Shown here: positions 15,616-25,900 of the stretch, in pieces
Numbering within the stretch: the stretch's first letter is position 1
How the letters are laid out: each line of letters starts with the position of its first letter
Source of the DNA: Hyphomicrobiales bacterium
Lineage (GTDB): Bacteria; Pseudomonadota; Alphaproteobacteria; Rhizobiales; OSC116
Direction of reading: 5' to 3'
DNA length: 64,000 nucleotides
NCBI GenBank assembly: GCA_013214705.1
Contig: JABSRZ010000003.1
Coordinates: 62,001-126,000, forward strand
Notes under the pieces: model-generated
The model's database searches: none
The model's input: the letters and a program-made list of their open reading frames with translations, nothing else
Told to the model about the DNA's origin: nothing
Translations under genes and position numbers: made by a program

Positions 15616-16863
15616 TTATTTGGCGGCCAGATATTTACGTGGGTTATAAGTTAATGCGCCGCGTCTAATTTCGAAATAAAGCTGCGGAATGTCCACATCG
15701 CCAGATTGGCCAGAACGCGCTATGGCTTGACCACGGCGGACTTTATCACCTTTTTTGACCAATATAGCGCCATTATGGGCATAGGCTGTAACCCAACCGC
15801 CATTGTGTTTTATCAATATTAAATTGCCATAATTTTTTAGCCCATTGCCCGCATAGGCAACCGTGCCACCTTCGGCGGCTTTAACCACTGTGCCCGGCGG
15901 AATGGCAACATTCATGCCTTCGTTCAATGCGCCTTTTTTGCCAGTGCCATATTCGGCTATCACCCGGCCACTGACCGGCCAGCGAAAACGATTGGAGCTT
16001 GATGTAGGCGCTGTTTTGGCCACCACAACTGGTTTTTGTGGCACAACTATAGGAGCAATTACTGGCGCAACGACCGCCGCTAGACTTAACTCAGCAGTTT
16101 TTGGTGCCACCACAAACCCGTCGACGCGAATTTTTTGGCCAATTTTTAGGCCTTCTGTGCCGTTAAGACCGTTGAGATTTAACAATTTGTCAAACGCCAA
16201 ATTATGGCTGCGGGCAATAGAATATAGAGTGTCTTTGGCTCTGACGGTATAAATACCTTGGCCGTTAAATGCCGCCTGCACTGGCGCAGCCGCAGTTTGT
16301 TGTAAGCTTGCGGCTTGTGGCATGGAGTTAATTTCGGCAGGTGAATTGGCCAAAGTTGTTTTGGGTGTGGCAAAACCAACACTGGTGGCGCCCTTGCGCG
16401 GCAACAGGATATTTTGGCCAATGCGCAATGAAGCGAAGGCATCTAGATTATTAGCCGCGCGAAGTTCTTCTATGGTTAAGCCGAAACGGCGTGAAATGCT
16501 ATATAGGGTGTCGCCGGTGGAAACGCGGTAGGAATCTGGATTGGTATTATACATCCAATTGGTGTTGGATTTTTGCGCCAATGCGCTGGTGCCGATGGAG
16601 GCCGTAAATTCATTGTCGGCAGAATTTGTGGCCACTTGTGCCGGCAAATCACCGATATTTGATTGCTGGATTTGGCTTCCATCTTGCTGCGCATATTGGG
16701 CCTCTTGCTGCGCATATTGAGCATCTTGCAAGGCAAACCGCGCCACATCAGAACTACAGGCCGAAAGACCAAGCGCCAACAATGCCGGAAATAGTATTTT
16801 TGCGGACTTATGAAAATTAGATTTAGTTATAGATTGCGAAACATTTAGCATACAGATACTCAT
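15616..16863 (-). CDS. nlpD: NlpD-like lipoprotein with two LysM and a degenerate LytM (M23) domain
   Basis: A 415-residue envelope protein. The signal peptide ends in the lipobox LSAC (Cys36), so it is probably a lipoprotein. It continues with AQYAQQ-type repeats (residues 46-66), LysM 1 (about 111-156, YRVSTGDTLYSISRRFG), LysM 2 (about 203-247, YTVRAKDTLYSIARSHN) and a LytM/M23 domain (about 292-412). In that domain the zinc ligands are not all kept: where active enzymes have His-x3-Asp this protein has N314 and N318 (NEGMNVA), and the last His is Y396 (LYFEIR). It should therefore act as a non-enzymatic activator of amidases during division, like EnvC/NlpD, and not as an endopeptidase. It is downstream of pcm by 118 bp. 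Confidence 0.9.
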   Translation of the reverse strand: MSICMLNVSQSITKSNFHKSAKILFPALLALGLSACSSDVARFALQDAQYAQQEAQYAQQDGSQIQQSNIGDLPAQVATNSADNEFTASIGTSALAQKSNTNWMYNTNPDSYRVSTGDTLYSISRRFGLTIEELRAANNLDAFASLRIGQNILLPRKGATSVGFATPKTTLANSPAEINSMPQAASLQQTAAAPVQAAFNGQGIYTVRAKDTLYSIARSHNLAFDKLLNLNGLNGTEGLKIGQKIRVDGFVVAPKTAELSLAAVVAPVIAPIVVPQKPVVVAKTAPTSSSNRFRWPVSGRVIAEYGTGKKGALNEGMNVAIPPGTVVKAAEGGTVAYAGNGLKNYGNLILIKHNGGWVTAYAHNGAILVKKGDKVRRGQAIARSGQSGDVDIPQLYFEIRRGALTYNPRKYLAAK

Positions 16864-16981
16864 TACAAAAATTCTGAAACATCAGAAACAATTCATTACC
16901 AACTTAGATTAAATTATACCTAACTATTATGAAGGAATGCTTGTTGAACGTGGTTAAAAAACCATTAAACGGCTGACGGGC

Positions 16982-17683
16982 CTACATTTGTTTGGCAACG
17001 CCCGGTACCAGGGGCACAAACCGCACTGGGCATAATTCTTTACACTTAATGCCAGATGCGGTTTTTTTGACTTTTAACAGGCGTTGATCTCCGCCGATTG
17101 GGCCTAATGGCAAAATCATAATGCCACCCTCGCGCAATTGGTCGATTAAATTGCGTGGAATGCGCTCGGCCGCGGCGGTTACCACAATGCGGTCAAACGG
17201 CGCTTGTAGTGGCCACCCCAATAAACCATCGCCGGTCATGGCGGTTATATTGTATAACTTTAGCGCTGCAAAGCGCTGCTCGGCGGCTTTGTGCAAAGTG
17301 TGATAGCGCTCCATAGTGTAAACGCGGCGCACTAATTTAGACAATATTGACGCCTGATAGCCAGAACCAGTGCCGATTTCTAGCACTTTCATGCGGTCAT
17401 CTAGCTCTAATTGGTCTGACATATAAGCCACAATATAGGGCTGAGAGATGGTTTGGCCGCAGGCAATCGGCATGGCTCTATCTTCATAGGCATGAGTTTT
17501 AAACGTGGCGGCCAAGAAATGTTCGCGCGGCACGGTTTCCATGGCTTTTAAAATTTTGGGGTCGGAAATGCCATGATTGCGCAACCCCATTATCATTTTA
17601 ATTTTGTTCATCACATCGGTGGGGACGGTATCGTCTGCCAACTCATTTACCTGCGGGGCGCTTTGCGCATTTGAAAAAGCCAT
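16982..17683 (-). CDS. pcm: Protein-L-isoaspartate O-methyltransferase
   Basis: Pcm methylates isoaspartyl residues formed in ageing proteins, using S-adenosylmethionine, so that they can revert. The 233-residue protein has an N-terminal helix, then RAMPIACGQTISQPYIVAYM (the substrate/active-site region), SAM motif I VLEIGTGSGYQASIL, and FDRIVVTAAAERIP and LREGGIMILPLGP further on. It follows surE, as in many proteobacteria. The 141-bp gap upstream contains the short palindrome ACCAGTTACTGGT (17705-17717), about 20 bp before the ATG. Confidence 0.95.
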   Translation of the reverse strand: MAFSNAQSAPQVNELADDTVPTDVMNKIKMIMGLRNHGISDPKILKAMETVPREHFLAATFKTHAYEDRAMPIACGQTISQPYIVAYMSDQLELDDRMKVLEIGTGSGYQASILSKLVRRVYTMERYHTLHKAAEQRFAALKLYNITAMTGDGLLGWPLQAPFDRIVVTAAAERIPRNLIDQLREGGIMILPLGPIGGDQRLLKVKKTASGIKCKELCPVRFVPLVPGVAKQM

Positions 17684-17824
17684 TCGAGCCTCTACTCACT
17701 AAAAACCAGTTACTGGTCAGCATTATAGGGCATAATATTTAATCACTGATTAATGGTTTGTTATCTTTAAAAATTAAACAAATGGTTGAGATATTGAGTC
17801 ACAATAATCTACTAAACCTCTGTA

Positions 17825-18595
17825 TTATAAAGATTTTTTTATAATGTCATTCAACTCATAATTGGTTAAATTTTGTGAAAGTGCGGTGATGGCGATGAAA
17901 TCTTGCTGCAATGCCTCAAGTTCACTACCGGCTTGTGGTTGCTCGGCCATGGGTTTGAAATTTATCCAATAATAGCTAGAGCCACGCAAATTTTCGCGTT
18001 TATCGACAATCACAAACTTGTCGGTTCGTTTGCCCTGTTTACAAGTTTTAATGCCAGCAACATTTGCATATTCGCAGTCTGGAAAATTAATATTGATGAT
18101 GTTTTGAGTATCAAACTGCATATCAAATAGTTTTTGAATGAGATCAGGCGCGGATTTTTCGACCATTTGCCAATTGAGAGTTTTATAGTCGGATTTAATG
18201 CTGCCCATCAGGCTGAGAGCCATGGAAGCAATGTTGTAAGTGCTGCCCATACCTGCGCCAGCCACCGTGCCGGATAGATGCATAAAATCGGCGGCGTTGT
18301 GGCCTCGGTTGACACCCGAAAGAATAAGATCGGGTTGTTTATCGAGCAGAACCTCTAAGCCCATTACCACACAATCTGCAGGTGTGCCTTTGATGGCAAA
18401 AGTTTTATCGGCGCGTTGTTCGACAAATATCGGGTCATGAATCGATATCGCGCGGGACACACCGCTTTGTTCATACATGGGCGCGACCACCCACACATCG
18501 GCACAAATTTGTTTGGCAATTTTGACCATTGATTTGAGGCCAATGGAATCTATACCATCATCATTTACAATCAGGATACGATTTATTTTTCTCAT
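17825..18595 (-). CDS. surE: 5'/3'-nucleotidase SurE
   Basis: SurE is a metal-dependent nucleotidase and exopolyphosphatase. The 256-residue protein begins with the metal-site signature ILIVNDDGIDSIGLK, then VAPMYEQSGVSRAIS, KGTPADCV and LSGVNRGHNAA, all matching the family. Length is normal. It lies 38 bp behind serS and 141 bp before pcm in the conserved serS-surE-pcm-nlpD order. Confidence 0.96.
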   Translation of the reverse strand: MRKINRILIVNDDGIDSIGLKSMVKIAKQICADVWVVAPMYEQSGVSRAISIHDPIFVEQRADKTFAIKGTPADCVVMGLEVLLDKQPDLILSGVNRGHNAADFMHLSGTVAGAGMGSTYNIASMALSLMGSIKSDYKTLNWQMVEKSAPDLIQKLFDMQFDTQNIININFPDCEYANVAGIKTCKQGKRTDKFVIVDKRENLRGSSYYWINFKPMAEQPQAGSELEALQQDFIAITALSQNLTNYELNDIIKKSL

Positions 18596-18633
18596 TATAT
18601 TTCATATCCTTACTGCAGTTAGTTAATTCAATA

Positions 18634-19926
18634 TTATTTGGATTTTATAAGGGTTTTACCACCCATATATGGCTGTAAAATTTTGGGAATTTCGACGCTG
18701 CCATCTGCGGTTTGATAATTTTCTAAAATGGCGACAATGGTGCGGCCAATGGCCAAACCAGAGCCATTTAAAGTGTGCACAAACTGCGCGCCTTTTTTGG
18801 CGCCTTGGCTATCTGTTGGTTTAAACCGTGCGCTCATCCGTCGTGCTTGAAAATCACCACAAGTTGAAACCGATGAAATTTCACGGTACATATTTTGGCC
18901 CGGCAACCAAACTTCTAGGTCAAATGTGCGTTTGGCACCAAAGCCAGTGTCGCCAGTGCATAATTTAACCACTCGGTAAGCCAAGCCCAAACGTGAGAGC
19001 ACCAATTCGGCCGCCTCGAGCATAAGCAGTTGTTCGGCTTCACTTTTATCGGGGTGAACCACGCTTACCATTTCGACTTTAGAGAATTGATGTTGCCTTA
19101 TCATGCCGCGTGTATCGCGCCCTGCACTGCCGGCCTCGCTGCGGAAACAGTTTGAATATGAGGTATATCTAACTGGCAAATCGGCCTCATTAAGTGTGGT
19201 TTCGCGTACCAAATTGGTGAGTGACACTTCTGAGGTTGAGATGAGATATTTGCCATCGGTAGTTTTGAACATATCCGCTTCGAATTTTGGCAATTGATTG
19301 GTGCCATATAAGGCATTTTCATTGACCAAAAGCGGCACGACCACCTCTTCGCGGCCATATTCTAGCGTATGTAAATCGAGCATGAAATTGGCCAAGGCGC
19401 GCTCTAACTGTGCTAATTCAGACTTTAGCACCACAAAACGTGAGCCAGACATTTTAGCTGCGGCCTCAAAATCCATCAGGCCTAAGCCTTCACCAATGTC
19501 AAAATGTTGTTTTGCCTCAAAATCGAATGTTTTTGGTGTGCCAACTTTGTGCATTTCAATATTGTCATCTTCATCCGCGCCATCGGGCACATCATCAAAC
19601 ATTATATTTGGTAATTCTAGCAGATAGTCGTTTAACGCTTTGGTCAGCTCACGCTCGGCCTCTTCGCCAGTTTTTATGGTCTGTTTTATATCAGCAACTT
19701 TGGCAATGGCCGCTTGTGCAGCCACTTCATCGCCTTGGCTTTTGGCTTTGCCGATGGCTTTAGAGGCATCGTTACGTTGGGTCTGCAATTCTTGTAATTT
19801 TGCCACATGATCGCGGCGAGATTTGTCTAATTCTATAGCTTTTTGGCCAGTGCCAGATAATTTACGGCGCAACATAGCTTGCTCAAACGCTTCCGGGTTT
19901 TCGCGAATCCATTTAATATCGTGCAT
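18634..19926 (-). CDS. serS: Seryl-tRNA synthetase
   Basis: SerS charges tRNA-Ser (and tRNA-Sec where present). The 430-residue class II enzyme has the N-terminal two-helix coiled-coil arm (about residues 25-100) and the catalytic core. Motif 2 is FRSEAGSAGRDTRGMIRQHQ and motif 3 is GSGLAIGRTIVAILENYQ. Length is typical. It is 95 bp downstream of tatC in the tatABC-serS-surE order. Confidence 0.97.
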   Translation of the reverse strand: MHDIKWIRENPEAFEQAMLRRKLSGTGQKAIELDKSRRDHVAKLQELQTQRNDASKAIGKAKSQGDEVAAQAAIAKVADIKQTIKTGEEAERELTKALNDYLLELPNIMFDDVPDGADEDDNIEMHKVGTPKTFDFEAKQHFDIGEGLGLMDFEAAAKMSGSRFVVLKSELAQLERALANFMLDLHTLEYGREEVVVPLLVNENALYGTNQLPKFEADMFKTTDGKYLISTSEVSLTNLVRETTLNEADLPVRYTSYSNCFRSEAGSAGRDTRGMIRQHQFSKVEMVSVVHPDKSEAEQLLMLEAAELVLSRLGLAYRVVKLCTGDTGFGAKRTFDLEVWLPGQNMYREISSVSTCGDFQARRMSARFKPTDSQGAKKGAQFVHTLNGSGLAIGRTIVAILENYQTADGSVEIPKILQPYMGGKTLIKSK

Positions 19927-20021
19927 ATATGCCTCCAGATTTTACGGGTGAAGGTAGAATCACCAATATAAATTTATAAATATTTGAGTAGAGAAAAATG
20001 CGATGAGATTCAACTGATATT

Positions 20022-20879
20022 TCAGTCGTCTTCATCTTCATCATCATCGTCGGCATCATCTTCATCTTCAGCCGCGCGTTTTTTAGCTCGGGATCGTTCT
20101 ATCCATTTCACCGAAAGTATGGACAATTCATACAGCAACAAAGTTGGGAAAGCCAAACCAAGCTGGCTGATGGGATCGGGCGGGGTTAAAATAGCACCAA
20201 CCGCGAATATGATGACCACAGCAAATTTACGTTTTGATTTTAGCCAACCCGAAGACACCACACCAATGCGCGCCAAAAGCGTCAGAATGACTGGCAATTG
20301 GAACATGAAGCCAAAACCCAAAATAAGCGTCATCACTAGGCTCAGATATTCGCTAGCGCGCGGTTCTAGCTGGATAGAGGCTAGGCCTTCGCCGCCTTCT
20401 TGCTCCATACCGATGAAAAATTCCATCGCGAACGGCATGACGCCGTAATAAACCAGTGAAGCACCAAGGATAAATAATACCGGGGTGGCGAGCAAATAAG
20501 GGATAAAAGCGCCGCGCTCATTTTTATAGAGTCCGGGGGCGACAAATGCATATATTTGAAAGGATATAAACGGGAAACCTATGATGATGCCGCCAAATAG
20601 TGCCAGTTTTAAATACACAAAAAACAATTCTTGCGGGGCGGTGTAAATTAACCGTGCTTGCTCGTCCGTGCCAGACGCATCAACAAATGGGACAAGTAAA
20701 AAATTATAAATTTCATTAACAAAAAACCCACAAATGACCGCAAATATAATGAGTGCCACCAATGATTTAACCAGCCGGTTACGCAGCTCATACAGATGGT
20801 CCATAATCGGTGCTTGGCTTTCATCAACCTCGGTTTGGGTTGTGTCTTGCATTTCGACTTGTTCTTTTTCTGCTGACAT
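20022..20879 (-). CDS. tatC: Twin-arginine translocase subunit TatC, acidic C-terminal tail
   Basis: TatC is the multi-span receptor for twin-arginine signal peptides. The 285-residue protein has MDHLYELRNRLVKS in the first cytosolic part (the family's HLxELRxRL), an FAVICGFF first helix, SFQIYAFVAPGLYKNER and PDPISQLGLAFP near the last helices. The protein ends in about 15 Asp/Glu residues after RAKKRAAED. This acidic tail is opposite in charge to the very basic tail of TatB, its direct partner, encoded 18 bp upstream. Confidence 0.96.
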   Translation of the reverse strand: MSAEKEQVEMQDTTQTEVDESQAPIMDHLYELRNRLVKSLVALIIFAVICGFFVNEIYNFLLVPFVDASGTDEQARLIYTAPQELFFVYLKLALFGGIIIGFPFISFQIYAFVAPGLYKNERGAFIPYLLATPVLFILGASLVYYGVMPFAMEFFIGMEQEGGEGLASIQLEPRASEYLSLVMTLILGFGFMFQLPVILTLLARIGVVSSGWLKSKRKFAVVIIFAVGAILTPPDPISQLGLAFPTLLLYELSILSVKWIERSRAKKRAAEDEDDADDDDEDEDD

Positions 20880-20896
20880 GGGTGCTATTCAATTGG

Positions 20897-21403
20897 TTAT
20901 GAGGTTTTTTTGGTGGCGGGTTTATTAGTGGTAGTTTTTTTGGCTGTTGGTTTTTTGGCAGCTGGTTTTTTAGTGGTTGATTTTTCAGTTGCAAGTTTTT
21001 TGACAGCTGACTTTTTAGCCACTGGTTTTTTAGTCGATGTTTTTTTAGCTGTCGGTTTTTTAGTCGTTAGCTTTTTTGATGCTGATTTTTTGGCAACTGG
21101 TTTTTTAGTTACCTTGGCCGCAGCTTCATCATCTTTTTTTGCGGTCTTTGCTGTGCGCAATTCGCCGTCGCTCATGCTATTTTCGGCATAATTTTTTAAA
21201 TTTTCGGCTTCGGCCTTAAGCTCTTTAAGTTCGCTTATATCGGCGACTTCTTCGACCTGACGGCGCACATCGCGCATCATCGTGCGGGCTTTGCGTATAT
21301 ATTTACCCACAGAGCGTAACATTTTGGGGATGTCTTTCGGACCCACGACAATGACGGCAACCGCAACGATCACCATAATTTCTGTCCAACCGATATCAAA
21401 CAT
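20897..21403 (-). CDS. tatB: Sec-independent translocase subunit TatB with Lys-rich pentad repeat tail
   Basis: TatB forms the twin-arginine signal-peptide receptor with TatC. The N-terminus is canonical: MFDIGWTEIMVIVAVAVIVVG, then GPKDIPKMLRSVG and an amphipathic helix to about residue 70. From residue 100 to the end (168) the protein consists of about 14 pentads of the form KK-x-x-x (for example KKPTA, KKTST, KKSAV). This tail resembles histone H1-like or AlgP-like repeats and is not part of the usual TatB. It is strongly basic, while the TatC tail is strongly acidic, so the two may pair. Confidence 0.95.
   Translation of the reverse strand: MFDIGWTEIMVIVAVAVIVVGPKDIPKMLRSVGKYIRKARTMMRDVRRQVEEVADISELKELKAEAENLKNYAENSMSDGELRTAKTAKKDDEAAAKVTKKPVAKKSASKKLTTKKPTAKKTSTKKPVAKKSAVKKLATEKSTTKKPAAKKPTAKKTTTNKPATKKTS
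20900..21110 (-). repeat. 15-bp degenerate tandem repeat encoding the TatB tail
   Basis: The DNA repeats with a period of 15 bp (plus-strand pattern around ctggttttttagt), each unit giving one KKxxx pentad. Copies differ at many positions, so the array looks older or under selection for amino-acid type rather than freshly expanded. Confidence 0.75.
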
Positions 21404-21429
21404 AAACTAGACCTTAAAACTATCTAAAA

Positions 21430-21657
21430 TTACTTAGTGCTTTTTGAAGCAGTTTCTGACGTTTTAGCAACTTTTTCTGAAACTGTATCATGATCTATAG
21501 TTTTGGCGTCATCTTCGGAGGTATCTTCATCGGCCATGCCTTTTTTAAAGCTCTTAATGCCTTTTGCAAAATCGCCCATTACATCGGCTATCTTACCGCG
21601 ACCAAACAATAGGAAAACGAGAACAATGACGACCAAAATTTGTGTCCAACCTGGCAT
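21430..21657 (-). CDS. tatA: Sec-independent translocase subunit TatA
   Basis: TatA oligomerises to form the Tat translocation pathway. From the ATG at 21657 the protein has 75 residues: [19 protein letters not shown] (membrane helix), the hinge [21 protein letters not shown] and a polar acidic tail. I reject a start 12 codons upstream because a strong AAGGAG ribosome binding site lies right before 21657. It is the first gene of tatABC and lies 27 bp before tatB. Confidence 0.94.
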   Translation of the reverse strand: MPGWTQILVVIVLVFLLFGRGKIADVMGDFAKGIKSFKKGMADEDTSEDDAKTIDHDTVSEKVAKTSETASKSTK

Positions 21658-21788
21658 TTCTAAACTCCTTGCACATGAAATGATATATATCACCTCAATT
21701 TAATAACTAACCCTACTATTTAATATAGTCCTTTGATCTGAGATTACCACCAAATTAATGCCAAAAAGGGTTAATATGGCCTTATAAC

Positions 21789-22913
21789 TCAAGATTTTTT
21801 AACAAAGATGAACAGGTTTTTATAATTGAAATGGGCGTTAAATTTATCGCCCATTTTTACCTGCTTTTCGCGCAAACTGGTGCGCAAAATTAGATTTTTG
21901 TCTAAACCTGCGACAATTAAATGTAATTCGGAAAACTCACTATAACTGTTGATTTGGGCAATTTCGACTTCGAGTTGATGATCATATTCATCTGGATCGT
22001 CATATGATTCTAGATGCAGGTCATTTTCGGCTATCAACAATTTTGCAGTTTTGTGATTGTTGCTCAACCTGGTTTGGGTGCAACAGCATAAATTCTCGCT
22101 TTTAAACTTACCAAATGGCGCGATGACAATGCCATTTTCTATTTTGATATCCACCTCGTTATAGCGGCGCAAATAATGGGCAGCAAATTCGGTTTCGGGC
22201 TTATCTAACATTTGCTCAGGCGTACCCATTTGCTCAATTTTATGATTGTTAATCAAGATGATTTTATCGGCCAAATAAAGCGCTTCATCCGCATCATGAG
22301 TGACAAATATGGCGCTGATATTATTGGCTTTAATGAGCTTTTTTGTCTCGATGCGCAGGTCGGTACGCAAATGCGAATCCAAGCCAGAAAATGGCTCGTC
22401 TAGCAGTAAAATTTCGGGTTTTGTGACCAATGTGCGCGCCAAAGCAACCCGTTGTTGCTGCCCACCCGAAAGTACATTTGGATATTCATCGGCATATTCG
22501 GTTAGGCCAATATAGTGCAATTGCTCCATGGCTTGTTGGCGGGTAATTTTGCCATTGCGCCCCAAACCGAACATTATATTTTTCACCACGGTTAGGTGAG
22601 GAAATAGGGCGTAATCTTGAAACACCATGCCGATATGACGTTTTTCGGGCGCCAAATAGGTGGTTTCATCGACAATAATATTGTTATTGATGCTGATAGA
22701 GCCGGTATTTAGCGTTTCCACCCCGGCGATGAGGCGCAGTAAAGTTGATTTGCCACTACCAGAGCTGCCCAATAAGCAGATAATTTCGCCACGGTCTATG
22801 GAAAATGAAATGTCATCCAATACAATTTTTTCGCTATATTGATGTGAAATATGTGACAAAACCACATGACCTTTTTGGTCTAAATCTGTGGTTTTCTCGG
22901 CTTTTTTTAACAT
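21789..22913 (-). CDS. ABC transporter ATP-binding protein, FbpC/PotA type (orphan)
   Basis: A 374-residue ABC ATPase of the iron(III)/spermidine/sulfate importer class. Walker A is GSSGSGKST (about residues 49-57), the signature is LSGGQQQRVALAR, Walker B is ILLLDEPFSGLD, and THDADEALYLAD holds the H-loop. About 120 residues follow as a TOBE-like regulatory part, which contains an unusual triple cysteine (NLCCCTQT). No permease or binding-protein gene is next to it: the neighbours are dnaE (15 bp upstream) and tatA. Substrate unknown; iron(III) or polyamine import are the common roles of the family. Confidence 0.85.
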   Translation of the reverse strand: MLKKAEKTTDLDQKGHVVLSHISHQYSEKIVLDDISFSIDRGEIICLLGSSGSGKSTLLRLIAGVETLNTGSISINNNIIVDETTYLAPEKRHIGMVFQDYALFPHLTVVKNIMFGLGRNGKITRQQAMEQLHYIGLTEYADEYPNVLSGGQQQRVALARTLVTKPEILLLDEPFSGLDSHLRTDLRIETKKLIKANNISAIFVTHDADEALYLADKIILINNHKIEQMGTPEQMLDKPETEFAAHYLRRYNEVDIKIENGIVIAPFGKFKSENLCCCTQTRLSNNHKTAKLLIAENDLHLESYDDPDEYDHQLEVEIAQINSYSEFSELHLIVAGLDKNLILRTSLREKQVKMGDKFNAHFNYKNLFIFVKKS

Positions 22914-22927
22914 TTTGAACTCAAATT

Positions 22928-25900
22928 CTAATTTTGGATTATGCTTTGCACTTGCGGAAGTGATTTAAGCGCAGCGATGCGTTCTGAAGACATAATATAC
23001 TGCCCTTTGAGCAAAATTTCCACTTCAAACTGTTTGTCCTCACTATTTACCACCAGACTCACCTCGCCCTTGCCGCCCAGCTCTAGCTGTTCTTTTATAA
23101 AATCAACAGTTTGCTTGCCTTCTAGATATATTTTTACGCTGGTTTGAAGAGATTTTGTGGCTTGTTTTTCTAACGGTTCGACTGAGTTTATTCGGGGCCG
23201 AATTTGATCGCCATCAATGTCTGCCCCAATATGCGCGATGATGAGCGTGCCGACGGTCATATATTGTTCGTATTTTTCTAGAATATCGCCAAACATAACC
23301 GCTTCATATTGGCCACTGGCGTCCGACAGGCCAATAAATGCAAATTTATTGCCTTTTTTGGAGCGTTTTTCTTGCTTCGCGGTTATTGTTGCGGCCAATT
23401 TGGCGCTTTTCTTGCCGCCAGCCAAAATATTCTTGGTAAATTGCTCCCAGTCAATGATCTTCATTTGCTTTAGCAAGGTTGAATAATCATCTAACGGATG
23501 GCCTGAAATGTAGAAGCCAGCGGCCTTTTTTTCGTGTTCTAATATTTCGATATTGCTCCAAGCTTTGGTCTTGGCCAGAGGTAATTTTTCACCACTGACG
23601 GCCTCATCTCCCATGGCGGCGAACATATCTATCATGCCAATTTCTTTATCTGACTGGCTTTTATTGGCAAATGCCATGATTGAGTCCAACCCCTTGAATA
23701 GCTGCGCTCGGTCGGGATTTAGTGCATCAAACGCGCCAGTCTTTATCATATTTTCGACTGCGCGTTTGTTAACATGTCGGGTGTTTAGATTTTCGGCAAA
23801 ATGGGCGATGTCTTTAAATTTACTTACTTTTTTTCGGCCAGCCACAATGGCTTCTACCGCCTGAGAACCAACATTTTTAAGCGCGGCAAGCGAGTAACGA
23901 ATTTTATTGCCTTCAACCACAAATTCAACCCCAGATTTGTTGATATCTGGTGGCAGCACGTCAATGCCCATTTGTTTACATTCTTGCTGGAATATTTGCA
24001 ATTTATCGATATTGCCCATATCGAGCGTCATTAATGCCGCCATAAATTCGACTGGGTGGTTGGCTTTTAAGTAGGCGGTTTGATAGGCCACCAAGGCATA
24101 GGCCGCGGCATGAGATTTGTTAAAACCATAGCCGGCAAATTTATTGACCAAATCAAATATATAGTCGGCTTTATTGGCATCCACACCATTGGCGACTGCG
24201 CCATCGTTAAAAATCTGGCGTTGCCTATCCATTTCCGCTTGGTCTTTTTTGCCCATAGCGCGGCGTAGCAGATCGGCCTCGCCAAGTGAATAGCCACTTA
24301 ACAATTGGGCAATTTTCATCACCTGTTCTTGGTAAATAATCACCCCGTGAGTCTCTTTAAGCACTTCTTCGAGTTTTGGATGCAAAAAATCGGGCTTTTG
24401 TTGGCCATGTTTACGCGCAATATAGGCAGGTATATTGTCCATCGGGCCGGGGCGGTATAGTGCCACAATAGCGATAATGTCTTCAAACCTATCGGGTTTT
24501 AGGCCGCGCAACATATCGCGCATGCCAGAACTTTCGAGCTGGAACACGCCGATGGTTTGGCCGCGAGTCATTAATTCATATGACGCTTTGTTATCAATCG
24601 GCAGAGACTCTAAATCCACCTCCACCCCGCGTTGTTTTAACAGCTCGACAGTTTTTTTGAGCACAGTGAGGGTTTTTAAACCCAAAAAGTCAAATTTTAC
24701 CAAGCCAGCTGGCTCTACCCATTTCATATTAAATTGGGTTACCGGCATTTCGGAGCGCGGGTCTCGATATAGGGGCACAAGTTGGCTTAGCGGCCGATCG
24801 CCGATGACCACGCCGGCCGCATGGGTTGATGCATGGCGGTAGAGGCCTTCGAGATTTTGGCCAATTTCTAACAATTGCGCTACGATTTCCTCGGCATCGC
24901 GCTCTTGGCGTAATTTTGGCTCGGCCGCGATGGCTTGCGCCAATGTCATGGCGCTGCCGGGCGCATTTGGCACTAATTTACACAGCCTATCGACTTGGCC
25001 ATAGGGCATTTGCAATACCCGGCCGACATCGCGCAGCACCGCGCGGGCTTGTAATTTACCAAAAGTTATGATTTGTGCGACCTGATCGAAGCCATATTTT
25101 TTTTGTACATAATTAATGACTTCTTCGCGTCTATCTTGGCAAAAATCTATATCAAAATCGGGCATTGAAACCCGTTCGGGATTTAAAAACCGCTCAAACA
25201 ACAAGCCCCACATGAGCGGGTCTAAACCCGTAATTGTCAGTGAATAGGCAACCAATGAACCCGCGCCCGAACCACGGCCGGGGCCAACCGGAATGTGGTT
25301 ATCCTTCGACCATTTGATGAAATCTGAAACGATTAAAAAATAACCCGGGAATTGCATATCATTGATGATTTTGAGTTCAAAATCTAACCGGTTATAATAA
25401 TCTTTTTCGGTAAAACCTTCGGCAGGGCCATGAAATTCCAGCCGTTTTTTAAGGCCTTTTCTGGCATCTTTGGTGAGTGCCTCGGCCTCGGCTTTTTGGG
25501 CATCTTTGCCACTACTGCCGGTAAAATTAGGCAATATAGGCTCGCGTGTATGTGGCCTGAAGTGGCAACGCCGGGCAATTAATTGTGTGTTTTCAATGGC
25601 TTCTGGCAAGTCATCAAATAATTTGACCATTTCTTGGCCAGATTTAAAATAATGTTCGGGGCTAAGGCGCAACCTATCATCAGCACCCACTACGGTGCTT
25701 TGCGAGATGCAAATGAGTGCGTCATGGGCTTTATAATCTTGCGGTTTGATGAAAAAACATTCGTTGGTGGCAACAAGCGGGATGTCATTATCGTAGGCCA
25801 GTTTGATTAATGCGGTTTCTACGGTAATTTCCTCGGGTAAATTATGCCGTTGTAATTCGATGTAGAACCGATTGGGAAATATGCTCGATAAAATTTCAAA

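Noticed and set aside
17705-17717. ACCAGTTACTGGT as a terminator
   Set aside because: A one-base centre cannot form a hairpin with these arms; it could only be a protein-binding site, with no further support.
20910-21191. Plus-strand hydrophobic frame opposite tatB
   Set aside because: Lysine codons read backwards give Phe and Leu; it mirrors the TatB repeats.
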